10,270 nt of DNA from an uncultured bacterium. Its GTDB lineage: Bacteria; Cyanobacteriota; Vampirovibrionia; Gastranaerophilales; Gastranaerophilaceae. A program made the position numbers and the translations under genes. Positions 1 through 6,189 of the stretch are shown piece after piece. Within the stretch, counting starts at the first letter, position 1; every line of letters begins with the position of its first letter. The stretch spans positions 1,822-12,091 of the forward strand of contig CAQTPN010000012.1 of assembly GCA_948888345.1 (NCBI GenBank), given 5' to 3'. Below the pieces are notes generated by a model. The model was given only the letters and a program-made list of their open reading frames with translations. It was not told the origin of the DNA and did not search any database.

Positions 1-381
1 TTCTTAAAGAATAAATTCAAAAAGCCGGTCTTTATTTCAAAATTTGAGACGGATTACTTTTACAATATTAAAACCGGTGAAAAGATTGACGCAAATCTGA
101 TAAAAAATATTTTTGCATTTTCAGGCATCGGAAGCCCGTCTCAATTTTATAAATATCTAAAACCTCTAAATCTGTTGGATTATAAAAGTTTTAACGACCA
201 TTATTCATACACTGAAGCTGACATTCAAGCTTTATCATACGAAGCAAAAAAAATGGGCGCAAAATATATTATAACAACACAAAAAGATGCGGTAAAAATT
301 AAAGATTTTGCACCGGATAATATCTTAGCCCTGAAATTAAAATTAACAACAGATATTAAAAATATATTAGACAATTTTTAA
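1..381 (+). CDS. lpxK: Tetraacyldisaccharide 4'-kinase LpxK, C-terminal part (5' end outside window)
   Basis: LpxK uses ATP to phosphorylate the 4' position of the tetraacyldisaccharide-1-phosphate lipid A precursor, giving lipid IVA, at the inner face of the cytoplasmic membrane. The frame is open from base 1 and gives 126 residues before TAA. Seen directly: AFSGIGSPSQFY (residues 39-50), DHYSYTEADI (66-75) and the closing IITTQKDAVK (90-99). These match in order the C-terminal LpxK signatures AFSGIGNP, DHHxYT and TxKDAVK. The N-terminal P-loop lies upstream of the window, so completeness cannot be judged. An ATG at 175 is internal, not the start. The gene implies an outer membrane with lipid A. 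The candidate promoter of the next unit overlaps its last codons. Confidence 0.92.
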   Translation, partial: FLKNKFKKPVFISKFETDYFYNIKTGEKIDANLIKNIFAFSGIGSPSQFYKYLKPLNLLDYKSFNDHYSYTEADIQALSYEAKKMGAKYIITTQKDAVKIKDFAPDNILALKLKLTTDIKNILDNF

Positions 382-397
382 TACTTTATGCTATACT
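368..397 (+). promoter_or_regulatory. Candidate sigma70-type promoter for the rimP-nusA unit
   Basis: TAGACA (368-373, one mismatch to TTGACA) is followed after 18 nt by TATACT (392-397), with TG at 389-390 forming an extended -10 (TGCTATACT). Transcription would begin near 404. The -35 lies inside the last lpxK codons. No room for a promoter exists between the terminator at 456-485 and the rimP start. Identified by consensus only. Confidence 0.42.
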
Positions 398-399
398 GG

Positions 400-436
400 T
401 TTTGTGCTTTTGAAAAGCTTATTTTAAAGCACAAAA
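400..436 (+). repeat. Long inverted repeat (stem-loop) in the rimP leader
   Basis: TTTTGTGCTTT (400-410) and AAAGCACAAAA (426-436) are perfect 11-nt reverse complements. Inside, AAAA (413-416) can pair with TTTT (422-425), leaving a GCTTA loop and a 2-nt bulge. It would form the extreme 5' end of a transcript from the promoter at 368-397. No U-run follows directly, so it is a poor terminator by itself. Confidence 0.6.
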
Positions 437-455
437 GACAATTTTTGCACTTGAT

Positions 456-485
456 AAAAGAGCGGCATTTTAACCGCTCTTTTTT
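456..485 (+). terminator. Intrinsic terminator just upstream of rimP (possible attenuator)
   Basis: AAAAGAGCGG (456-465) and CCGCTCTTTT (474-483) form a perfect 10-bp stem with loop CATTTTAA, and the T-run continues to 485. The last T is only 17 nt before the rimP ATG and almost touches its Shine-Dalgarno AAAGGGGA (486-493). It may end lpxK transcripts, but transcription into rimP has to pass it, so it may also act as an attenuator. Confidence 0.85.
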
Positions 486-502
486 AAAGGGGACTAAACA
501 AG

Positions 503-1009
503 ATGACACAGCAGTTTAATAAAAAACAGGTAATGGAAAAAATAATGCCCGTAATTGATAATACTGCAATGCGCCATAATTTAATCCCGCTTGAAGTATC
601 ATTTGAAAAAGAAAACGGACACTGGTTTTTAAGAATTTTTATCTATTCAAATGACCACCCCGTTAATCACAGCGATTGTGAAAATATGACACGGGGGCTT
701 GGAGATTTATTGGATGAGCTTATTCCGTTTAAGTATTACCTTGAAGTTTCCTCTCCGGGATTAGACAGGCGTCTTAAATCAACAAAAGAATATGTTATCT
801 TTAAAGGCCATAATGTCACCATTAAAGTAAAAGAACCCGTTGAAGAAGGATACCCGAAAAAATTTAACGCCAAAATTTTAGACTATAACGAAGGTTTAGG
901 AGTTAAAATTTTAACGGATGATACTTGTAAAGAATATATAATCAAATTAGATAACATTTTTTCAACACGATTAAACGATATAGATTTTAAAGAAAATAAA
1001 GGAGAATAA
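503..1009 (+). CDS. rimP: Ribosome maturation factor RimP
   Basis: RimP is a cytoplasmic assembly factor for the 30S ribosomal subunit, binding the pre-30S particle during maturation. The 168-residue protein has normal family length. The N-terminal alpha/beta domain (about 8-88) contains SDCENMTRGL (57-66) and the hallmark YLEVSSPGLDR (79-89), the most conserved RimP motif. An SH3-like C-terminal domain follows (about 90-160). The ATG has AAAGGGGA ten nucleotides upstream. The gene ends one base before nusA, whose ribosome-binding site AAAGGAGAA overlaps the final rimP codons, so the pair should be cotranscribed and translationally coupled. rimP-nusA adjacency is conserved in many bacteria, which supports the call. 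No domain is missing. Confidence 0.96.
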   Translation: MTQQFNKKQVMEKIMPVIDNTAMRHNLIPLEVSFEKENGHWFLRIFIYSNDHPVNHSDCENMTRGLGDLLDELIPFKYYLEVSSPGLDRRLKSTKEYVIFKGHNVTIKVKEPVEEGYPKKFNAKILDYNEGLGVKILTDDTCKEYIIKLDNIFSTRLNDIDFKENKGE

Positions 1010-1010
1010 T

Positions 1011-2210
1011 ATGATAAAGATTGGAACTGCCCTGTTTGAAGCAGCCGAACAATTAGAAAGAGAAAAAGGAATTTCAAAAGATGTTCTTGTATCTTCTCTT
1101 TGCGATGCTTTAGTTGCAGGATATAAAAAACACATTAAAGATAAAGATGCCGAAAATGTTGAAGCTATTTTAGATGAAACAGCAGGTGAAATCGGTGTTT
1201 TTAGAACAAAAGTGGTAGTGGAAGAAGTTGAAAACCCAGATACACAAATTTCGCTTGAAGATGCTAAAGAAATTGATGATGAAGTTGAAATTGATGATGA
1301 AGTTAAAATTGAAGTAACTCCTGAAAACTTCGGCCGTATTGCAGCTCAAAGTGCAAAACAAGTTATAACCCAGAGAATCAGAGAAGCTGAACGCAAAATG
1401 GTTTTAGATGAGTTTTTATCTAAAAAAGGTACTCTTATTACAGGTATAGTTCAAAGAAAAGATGAAAGAAACAATATTATTGTAAATATAGGTAAAACCG
1501 ATGCTATAATGCCGACACGCGAACAAATCCCCGGTGAATATTATAAACCCGGAAACAGAATAAGAGTTTTTGTTCTAAATGTTAAAGAAACAACAAGGCT
1601 CCCTCAGGTAATTGTTTCTCAGGCACACTCTGAAATTGTTCGAGAATTATTTGAACTTGAAGTTCCTGAAATTGAAGATGGCATTGTAGAAATTAAATCA
1701 ATTGCAAGAGAAGCAGGCTTTAGAACAAAACTTGCAGTATGGTCAAATGACCCTTCAGTAGACAGCGTTGGTGCCTGCATAGGACCAAGAGGCTCAAGAA
1801 TTCAGACAATTGTCGGCGAATTAAAAAATGAAAAAATTGATATCGTAAGATACTCGCTTGACCCTGTAGAATATATCGTAAATGCATTATCTCCTGCAAG
1901 AATTATCTCTGTTGATATTTTAGCGGATGAAGAAAATAAAAAAGAAGCTTTTGTCATCGTTCCGGATGACCAGCTATCTCTTGCAATAGGAAGAGAAGGC
2001 CAAAACGTACGCCTTGCACACAGATTAACGGGCTGGAAAATAGATATCAAGAGTGAATCTCAAGCAGCGCAGATGGAAAGACAAACCCCTGCGGAAGAAC
2101 ATAAAGAAGAAGCTGTTGAAGAACTTTTAGAAGAAACAGAACCCGCAGAAACCGTTGTTGAAACAGCTGAAGAAACGGTATCTGAAGCTAATGAATCTGT
2201 GGAAGAATAA
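1011..2210 (+). CDS. nusA: Transcription termination/antitermination factor NusA
   Basis: NusA binds RNA polymerase and nascent RNA, promoting pausing and intrinsic termination, or antitermination with Nus partners. The 399 residues show the standard order: N-terminal polymerase-binding domain (1-130, with TPENFGRIAAQSAKQVI at 103-119), S1 domain (about 137-202), KH1 with GACIGPRGSRIQTI (254-267) and KH2 with SLAIGREGQNVRLAHRLTGW (323-342). After KH2 there are only about 50 residues, very rich in Glu. There are no E. coli-type AR1/AR2 repeats, so this is the short core form with an acidic tail. The start is clear: AAAGGAGAA precedes ATG. The downstream formyltransferase gene begins 5 nt after the stop. 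An 18-bp perfect tandem repeat lies in the N-terminal domain. Confidence 0.97.
   Translation: MIKIGTALFEAAEQLEREKGISKDVLVSSLCDALVAGYKKHIKDKDAENVEAILDETAGEIGVFRTKVVVEEVENPDTQISLEDAKEIDDEVEIDDEVKIEVTPENFGRIAAQSAKQVITQRIREAERKMVLDEFLSKKGTLITGIVQRKDERNNIIVNIGKTDAIMPTREQIPGEYYKPGNRIRVFVLNVKETTRLPQVIVSQAHSEIVRELFELEVPEIEDGIVEIKSIAREAGFRTKLAVWSNDPSVDSVGACIGPRGSRIQTIVGELKNEKIDIVRYSLDPVEYIVNALSPARIISVDILADEENKKEAFVIVPDDQLSLAIGREGQNVRLAHRLTGWKIDIKSESQAAQMERQTPAEEHKEEAVEELLEETEPAETVVETAEETVSEANESVEE
1269..1304 (+). repeat. Perfect 18-bp tandem duplication inside nusA
   Basis: Two identical 18-bp units (1269-1286, 1287-1304) encode EIDDEV twice (residues 87-98), in the acidic stretch before the conserved TPENFGRIAAQ segment. 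From memory of Bacillus-type NusA, this segment is not longer than usual. Confidence 0.9.
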
Positions 2211-2215
2211 AACTT

Positions 2216-3109
2216 ATGAATATTGTTGTGGCAGGATATGATAAAATGCTTGCCGCCCTGATTTCAGGGGCTAAACTTCATAATCACAATATTCTGGGCG
2301 TTTTTAGAATTGACAGGGTAAAATATTCAAATTTTACCCTGTTTTTTAAAGATATTTTTGCCCCATCGGTTGATTATTCTTTTATAAAAAGTCATAACCT
2401 TTATGATATTAAGGCAAAAAGCGTTAATTCAAAAGAATTTATGAATGAAATAAAGCGTTTAAATCCCGATGTCATACTTGTCGGCAGCTGGTCTGAAAAA
2501 TTTTGTAATAAAATTTTAGACCTGCCAAAATATGGTGTAATTAACTGCCATCCTTCGCTTTTACCTGACCATAGAGGGGCAAACCCCTATTTTTGGGCAA
2601 TCTTCTCAGGCGATAAAAAAACAGGAATTACATTTCATCAAATGACAGAAAAACTTGATGCGGGAGATATTTTAATGCAGGCATCATTTGATATACCGCC
2701 CTATGCTACAGGAGGAGCCCTTAAAAATAAGGCTGCAAAAGTAGCGGAGCTTATGACAGGAGAACTGTTGGATGATTTGAAAAACAATAGAATTATTCCG
2801 CTGGCGCAGGATGAAAATAAGGCGGTATACAATAAATACCCGTTTGATGGAATTGATTTTGTTGATTTTAAAGATACAGCACAAAAAATCTGTGACAGAA
2901 TAAGAGGGCTAAAACCCTGGGCTTATTGCTCCTGCGTATTAAAAACCAAAACCGGCGAAAAGGTTTACAGAATAAAATCCGCAAAAATTGTAGAATTGAA
3001 ACAAAACACACCACCCTTTAACACAGGAGAAATTATAAGCATAGACTGTTCAAAGAAGCTTTTTACCGTAAAATGCGCCGACCACGCAGTTGAAATAAAA
3101 GTATTTTAA
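2216..3109 (+). CDS. Fmt-like 10-formyltetrahydrofolate-dependent formyltransferase, acceptor unknown
   Basis: This 297-residue protein has both parts of the methionyl-tRNA formyltransferase fold. The formyl_trans_N catalytic core has NCHPSLLPDHRG (110-121) and LDAGDIL (147-153). By alignment to E. coli Fmt (N108, H110, D146) the catalytic triad is N110, H112, D148. The C-terminal Fmt-type domain has IRGLKPW (229-235). It differs from true Fmt at the start: MNIVVAGYDKM replaces the usual GTPxFA segment, and the basic PDRPxGRG tRNA-contact loop is not visible. RGANPYFWAI replaces RGAAPIQR. It may therefore formylate an amino sugar or other amine rather than Met-tRNA. The start lies 5 nt after nusA with only a weak GGAAGA site, so it probably depends on nusA transcription and coupling. 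Family call is strong; substrate is unknown. Confidence 0.82.
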   Translation: MNIVVAGYDKMLAALISGAKLHNHNILGVFRIDRVKYSNFTLFFKDIFAPSVDYSFIKSHNLYDIKAKSVNSKEFMNEIKRLNPDVILVGSWSEKFCNKILDLPKYGVINCHPSLLPDHRGANPYFWAIFSGDKKTGITFHQMTEKLDAGDILMQASFDIPPYATGGALKNKAAKVAELMTGELLDDLKNNRIIPLAQDENKAVYNKYPFDGIDFVDFKDTAQKICDRIRGLKPWAYCSCVLKTKTGEKVYRIKSAKIVELKQNTPPFNTGEIISIDCSKKLFTVKCADHAVEIKVF

Positions 3110-3123
3110 GACAATATAAACCC

Positions 3124-3564
3124 TTATGTTATCTGGAAGGGGCATTTAGAGCAGCGGGCTTTTGGATGAAGCATTAAATTATCTTCAAGGTCATACATTC
3201 TTGCAACCCTTGTTATAAGCTTGCTTTGACAAACGGGACACAAAAGTACAAACCCCTTATTGCCCTCATTTTCAATAATCAAGTTTTTCATCTCCTCAAT
3301 ATCAACCCCGGATTTAACCCTGCCAAAATGAAAATCTTCATTTTTTTCATAGATTTTAATTTCACCCAGACTCGTTTTAAGGCCTTTTGCAAGTTTCTGT
3401 CTTATTGTGGATGACAAAAATAGTTCAACTCCGGATTCAATATTAGAAATTTCATCCACCGTTAAATTGCATTTCTTTGCAAGCCCAATCTGTGATAAAC
3501 CTAATTTTTCCCTTGTTTCGGACACAAACTGTGCCAGAGTGGGATATTTTTTAACTTCCTTCAA
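3124..3564 (-). CDS. XRE-family HTH protein with C-terminal zinc ribbon; TTG start
   Basis: A 146-residue putative DNA-binding regulator. Residues about 9-66 form an XRE/Cro-type helix-turn-helix (FVSETREKLGLSQIGLAKKC, with EISNIESG at the end of the recognition helix). A linker follows, then a C-terminal Cys4 motif, CPVC (109-112) and CSKC (138-141), typical of a zinc ribbon. The start is TTG at 3564: AAGGA lies 8 nt upstream and no in-frame ATG occurs before the HTH ends. It shares strand with secDF but lies downstream of their terminator, with only 27 nt between the U-run and the TTG. It converges on the formyltransferase gene with a 14-nt gap and no visible terminator between. Targets are unknown; a redox- or metal-sensing role is possible but unproven. 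Confidence 0.8.
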   Translation of the reverse strand: MKEVKKYPTLAQFVSETREKLGLSQIGLAKKCNLTVDEISNIESGVELFLSSTIRQKLAKGLKTSLGEIKIYEKNEDFHFGRVKSGVDIEEMKNLIIENEGNKGFVLLCPVCQSKLITRVARMYDLEDNLMLHPKARCSKCPFQIT

Positions 3565-3591
3565 TACTTTAATCCTTATTTAAAAAGTTTT

Positions 3592-3620
3592 AAAAAGGGC
3601 GAAAAATTAATTTTTCGCCC
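3592..3620 (-). terminator. Intrinsic terminator downstream of secF
   Basis: GGGCGAAAAA (3597-3606) and TTTTTCGCCC (3611-3620) form a perfect 10-bp stem around TTAA. On the minus strand the stem is followed directly by TTTTT (3596-3592), so it terminates secD-secF transcripts 34 nt after the secF stop. It also lies just upstream of the HTH gene, which must be reached by read-through or by a promoter overlapping this site. Confidence 0.88.
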
Positions 3621-3630
3621 GAAAATTTGT

Positions 3631-3652
3631 GTATTTAACCCGGGCTAAATAC
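3631..3652 (-). repeat. Stem-loop with self-complementary loop right after the secF stop
   Basis: On the minus strand GTATTTA and TAAATAC form a perfect 7-bp stem enclosing GCCCGGGT. The loop contains the palindrome CCCGGG, so two RNA copies could pair loop to loop. It begins one base after the secF stop codon and precedes the terminator, so it lies in the secDF 3' UTR. Confidence 0.65.
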
Positions 3653-3653
3653 C

Positions 3654-4655
3654 CTAGGCTGCAGCTTTTTGAACAGCTCTTTTATCTTTAATCTCCTTAT
3701 CCCACGCAAGAAGCACACTTGCAAAGAAAATACTTGAATATGTACCGACAGCAATACCAAGAATCATCGCAAAAATAAATTCTTTTGTGGTGGAACCGCC
3801 GAAGAAATACAAAGCACCCAGTGTTAAAAGGGTTGTAATTGATGTATTCAAGCTTCTTGCTAAAGTTTGATTTACAGAAGCGTTCACAATTTCATTAAAA
3901 GTATATTTTTTAGCTAAAAATCTGTTATTTTCACGAACTCTGTCAAATACAACAATTGTATCGTGAACGGAAAAACCGACAACCGTTAATACTGCCGTTA
4001 TAAAAAGCGCATCCACATAAACATTTGAAAATATGGACATAATTGCAAATACACCGATTACAAACAAAGCATCATGCACTAAAGATAATAATGTAATTAC
4101 CGCATAATCAGTCTTAAATCTAAACGATATATAAACAACAATTCCCAAAAACGCCAGTAATAATGCTACAATAGAATTTTTTAACAATTCTGACCCTAAT
4201 GAAGGTCCTACCGATGTTGTTTGAACAAGCTCGGCAGAATCAACATATTTGGATACTATATTATCAATTTTCGCCGTGGTTTCTCCGGTTTTATCATCAA
4301 TAAAACCTGTTTTAACGGAAATTATATTTTTAATGCCGTTTGTTGATGCCTGACCTGCATTATCATTATTGATATTTTGAACAATCGGGGTCATAAACCC
4401 TTCTTTTATCATATCTTCTCTGATTTTACCGATATCATCAACAGTGACATTATCTTTTGTTGCATACTGCAAAATTGTTCCGCCCGTAAAATCAATCCCA
4501 AGTTTAATCGGAGCATGGTTTGGCTGTGTTGCCATAAGATAAATAATGGCAGCAACACATGGAATTAAAAATAAAGCACTTATTGCAAGCCAGAGCCATC
4601 TGAATTTTACAACATCTATTATTTGTTTTTGGTTCATTAAATTAGGGTTAGCCAT
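3654..4655 (-). CDS. secF: Protein translocase subunit SecF
   Basis: SecF pairs with SecD in the inner membrane and uses the proton-motive force to help pull preproteins through SecYEG. The 333 residues have the RND-type six-helix layout: TM1 at about 20-41; a periplasmic domain with GIDFTGGT (53-60); then five helices after VGPSLGSELL (149-158). Family signatures are VGFSVHDTIVVFDRVREN (226-243), NQTLARSLNTS (262-272) and FAMILGIAVGTYSS (295-308). D232 and R239 sit in the conserved TM4 segment. The length is typical. The ATG is preceded by AAGGAG about 12 nt upstream, a long spacing. The gene lies 60 nt after secD, the usual order, and is followed by a stem-loop and a strong terminator. Confidence 0.97.
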   Translation of the reverse strand: MANPNLMNQKQIIDVVKFRWLWLAISALFLIPCVAAIIYLMATQPNHAPIKLGIDFTGGTILQYATKDNVTVDDIGKIREDMIKEGFMTPIVQNINNDNAGQASTNGIKNIISVKTGFIDDKTGETTAKIDNIVSKYVDSAELVQTTSVGPSLGSELLKNSIVALLLAFLGIVVYISFRFKTDYAVITLLSLVHDALFVIGVFAIMSIFSNVYVDALFITAVLTVVGFSVHDTIVVFDRVRENNRFLAKKYTFNEIVNASVNQTLARSLNTSITTLLTLGALYFFGGSTTKEFIFAMILGIAVGTYSSIFFASVLLAWDKEIKDKRAVQKAAA

Positions 4656-4715
4656 TTTATTATATTTCTCCTTATATCAAGAATTTCTTTTTGTTTTTTA
4701 ACCGCATCTGTTATT

Positions 4716-6026
4716 TTAATCAAGCACTCCGAATTTTGCTTTCTCTTTTTTGGTTTCCGTTGCAACAAAGGCATTTTGAATATCAGACTGCTTCAGGCCG
4801 AATAATGCGGGATGTTTTAATTCTCCGGTACCAAACATTAAATGCATAAAGTTTTTAGTTACGGTAATTGCAGAGAACATACTTACAAGAACACCTATTG
4901 CAAGAGTTAAAGCAAAACCTTTAACTATGCTTGTTCCCAAAACATAAAGAATAACGCAGGTGATAATTGTTGTCATATTTGAATCGAAAATACTTGTAAA
5001 AGCTCTGTCGAAACCTGAATTAATAGCTGTAAATAAGCTTCTTCCCGCCTTCAATTCTTCTTTCGTACGTTCAAAAATTAAGATGTTAGCATCTACCGCC
5101 ATGCCTATACTTAAGATAAAACCTGCAATACCTGCAAGGGTTAATGTTACGGGAATTATCTTAAATATTGCAAATACAATAACACTATATATGCAAAGTG
5201 CAACGCACGCAATAACTCCGGGTAATCTATAATATAAAATCATAAATATCATAACCAGAGAAAGCCCGATTAAGCCTGCAAATTTAGACTTTTGAATACT
5301 GTCTGCCCCGAGTGTAGGCCCTATGGAATTTTCTTCAATAATTTGAGCACCCACAGGCAAAGCTCCCGCATTTAATAAATCAACCATCTCTTTTGCCTGT
5401 TTATATTCAAATCCGTCCCCGCCGCCTGTAATTTGAGCATTTCCGCCTGTTATTTCTTCATTAATTCTCGGTGCAGATTGCAATTTTCCGTTAAAGAATA
5501 TAGCCATCGGCTGTCCCACAAGCCTTCTTGTAAGAGCACCGAATTTCTTCGCCCCTTCGGGATTAAATTCTAATGAAACAATCCATTCTCCCGTTTGAGA
5601 TGTTGCAACCGATGATTTCTTTAAATCCTTACCGGTGAGACCCGTAGTTTTCCATTGAGGTTCGCCGTTTGCATCAGTGCCTGCAGGCTCTTTAAATTCA
5701 AGTTCAGCTGTTTCACCTAAAAACTCTTTAGCTTTAGCGGTATCTGAAATATTGGGTATTTCAATCAAAAGCCTGTTTTCACCAACCTTTTGTACAACAG
5801 TTTCCCCTACACCCAGAGCATTTACACGGTTTTCAATTGCATATTGCAAACTGTCCATAATTTCAGGTGTAATTTTTTTAACCGCTTCAGATGTCTGCGC
5901 CTCAAGCATTAATCTTGAACCGCCGACTAAATCAAGCCCTAAAGACGTTGGTTTTTTCCATATAACAGCTATAGATATTATAACTATTAATACAATCGCC
6001 CAGAAGAGAATAATCTTGTTTTTCAT
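4716..6026 (-). CDS. secD: Protein translocase subunit SecD
   Basis: SecD is the larger subunit of the SecDF motor, with a big periplasmic part that holds emerging preproteins. The 436 residues comprise TM1 (about 4-23), LGLDLVGGSRLML (29-41), a periplasmic P1-type region including FNPEGAKKF (154-162) and five C-terminal helices from about 246 to 397. The TM4 signature GMAVDANILIFER (308-320) includes D312, matching the aspartate needed for proton-driven function in E. coli SecD (D519), and R320. It is much shorter than the 615-residue E. coli protein; the reduction lies mainly in the periplasmic part and is common outside Proteobacteria. ATG has a weak AGGGA site upstream. No yajC is adjacent. 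Two promoter candidates lie upstream. Confidence 0.97.
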   Translation of the reverse strand: MKNKIILFWAIVLIVIISIAVIWKKPTSLGLDLVGGSRLMLEAQTSEAVKKITPEIMDSLQYAIENRVNALGVGETVVQKVGENRLLIEIPNISDTAKAKEFLGETAELEFKEPAGTDANGEPQWKTTGLTGKDLKKSSVATSQTGEWIVSLEFNPEGAKKFGALTRRLVGQPMAIFFNGKLQSAPRINEEITGGNAQITGGGDGFEYKQAKEMVDLLNAGALPVGAQIIEENSIGPTLGADSIQKSKFAGLIGLSLVMIFMILYYRLPGVIACVALCIYSVIVFAIFKIIPVTLTLAGIAGFILSIGMAVDANILIFERTKEELKAGRSLFTAINSGFDRAFTSIFDSNMTTIITCVILYVLGTSIVKGFALTLAIGVLVSMFSAITVTKNFMHLMFGTGELKHPALFGLKQSDIQNAFVATETKKEKAKFGVLD

Positions 6027-6081
6027 TTATATATTTCCCTGTATTTTCTATTTTGCTTATTTTATATATTTTTTCTTTATT

Positions 6082-6110
6082 ATTCTAACAAAAAAACAAA
6101 ATCAAGTTAA
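6082..6110 (-). promoter_or_regulatory. Candidate promoter, proximal, for secD-secF
   Basis: On the minus strand TTAACT (6110-6105) is followed after 17 nt by TAGAAT (6087-6082). They match TTGACA at 4/6 and TATAAT at 5/6. Initiation near 6075 would give a leader of about 50 nt before the secD ATG. Confidence 0.4.
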
Positions 6111-6148
6111 GTAATTAACAAAATTTATCCGATAAGACTAAGACAGGT

Positions 6149-6157
6149 ATTATATCA
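6149..6157 (-). promoter_or_regulatory. Candidate extended -10 promoter, distal, for secD-secF
   Basis: The minus strand reads TGATATAAT, a perfect TATAAT (6154-6149) with the TGn extension. No good -35 lies at the right distance, as expected for extended -10 promoters. Initiation near 6142 would give a leader of about 115 nt. The site lies in the gap between the zincin gene and secD and points to secD. Confidence 0.45.
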
Positions 6158-6189
6158 GATGAATTTTAAACCACTTAAACTAGTATTTA

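Noticed and set aside
400..446. The 11-bp hairpin read as the lpxK terminator
   Set aside because: The stem is AT-rich at its base and followed by GACAA before any T-run; the downstream 456-485 hairpin is far better.
4960..5232. Plus-strand ORF of 90 codons opposite secD
   Set aside because: It lies wholly within secD, whose family motifs are clear, and its translation has no recognisable features.
5677..6114. Plus-strand ORF of 145 codons opposite the secD start and upstream gap
   Set aside because: It is the complement of the conserved SecD N-terminus; the tail is low-complexity Phe/Ile/Lys from AT-rich spacer.
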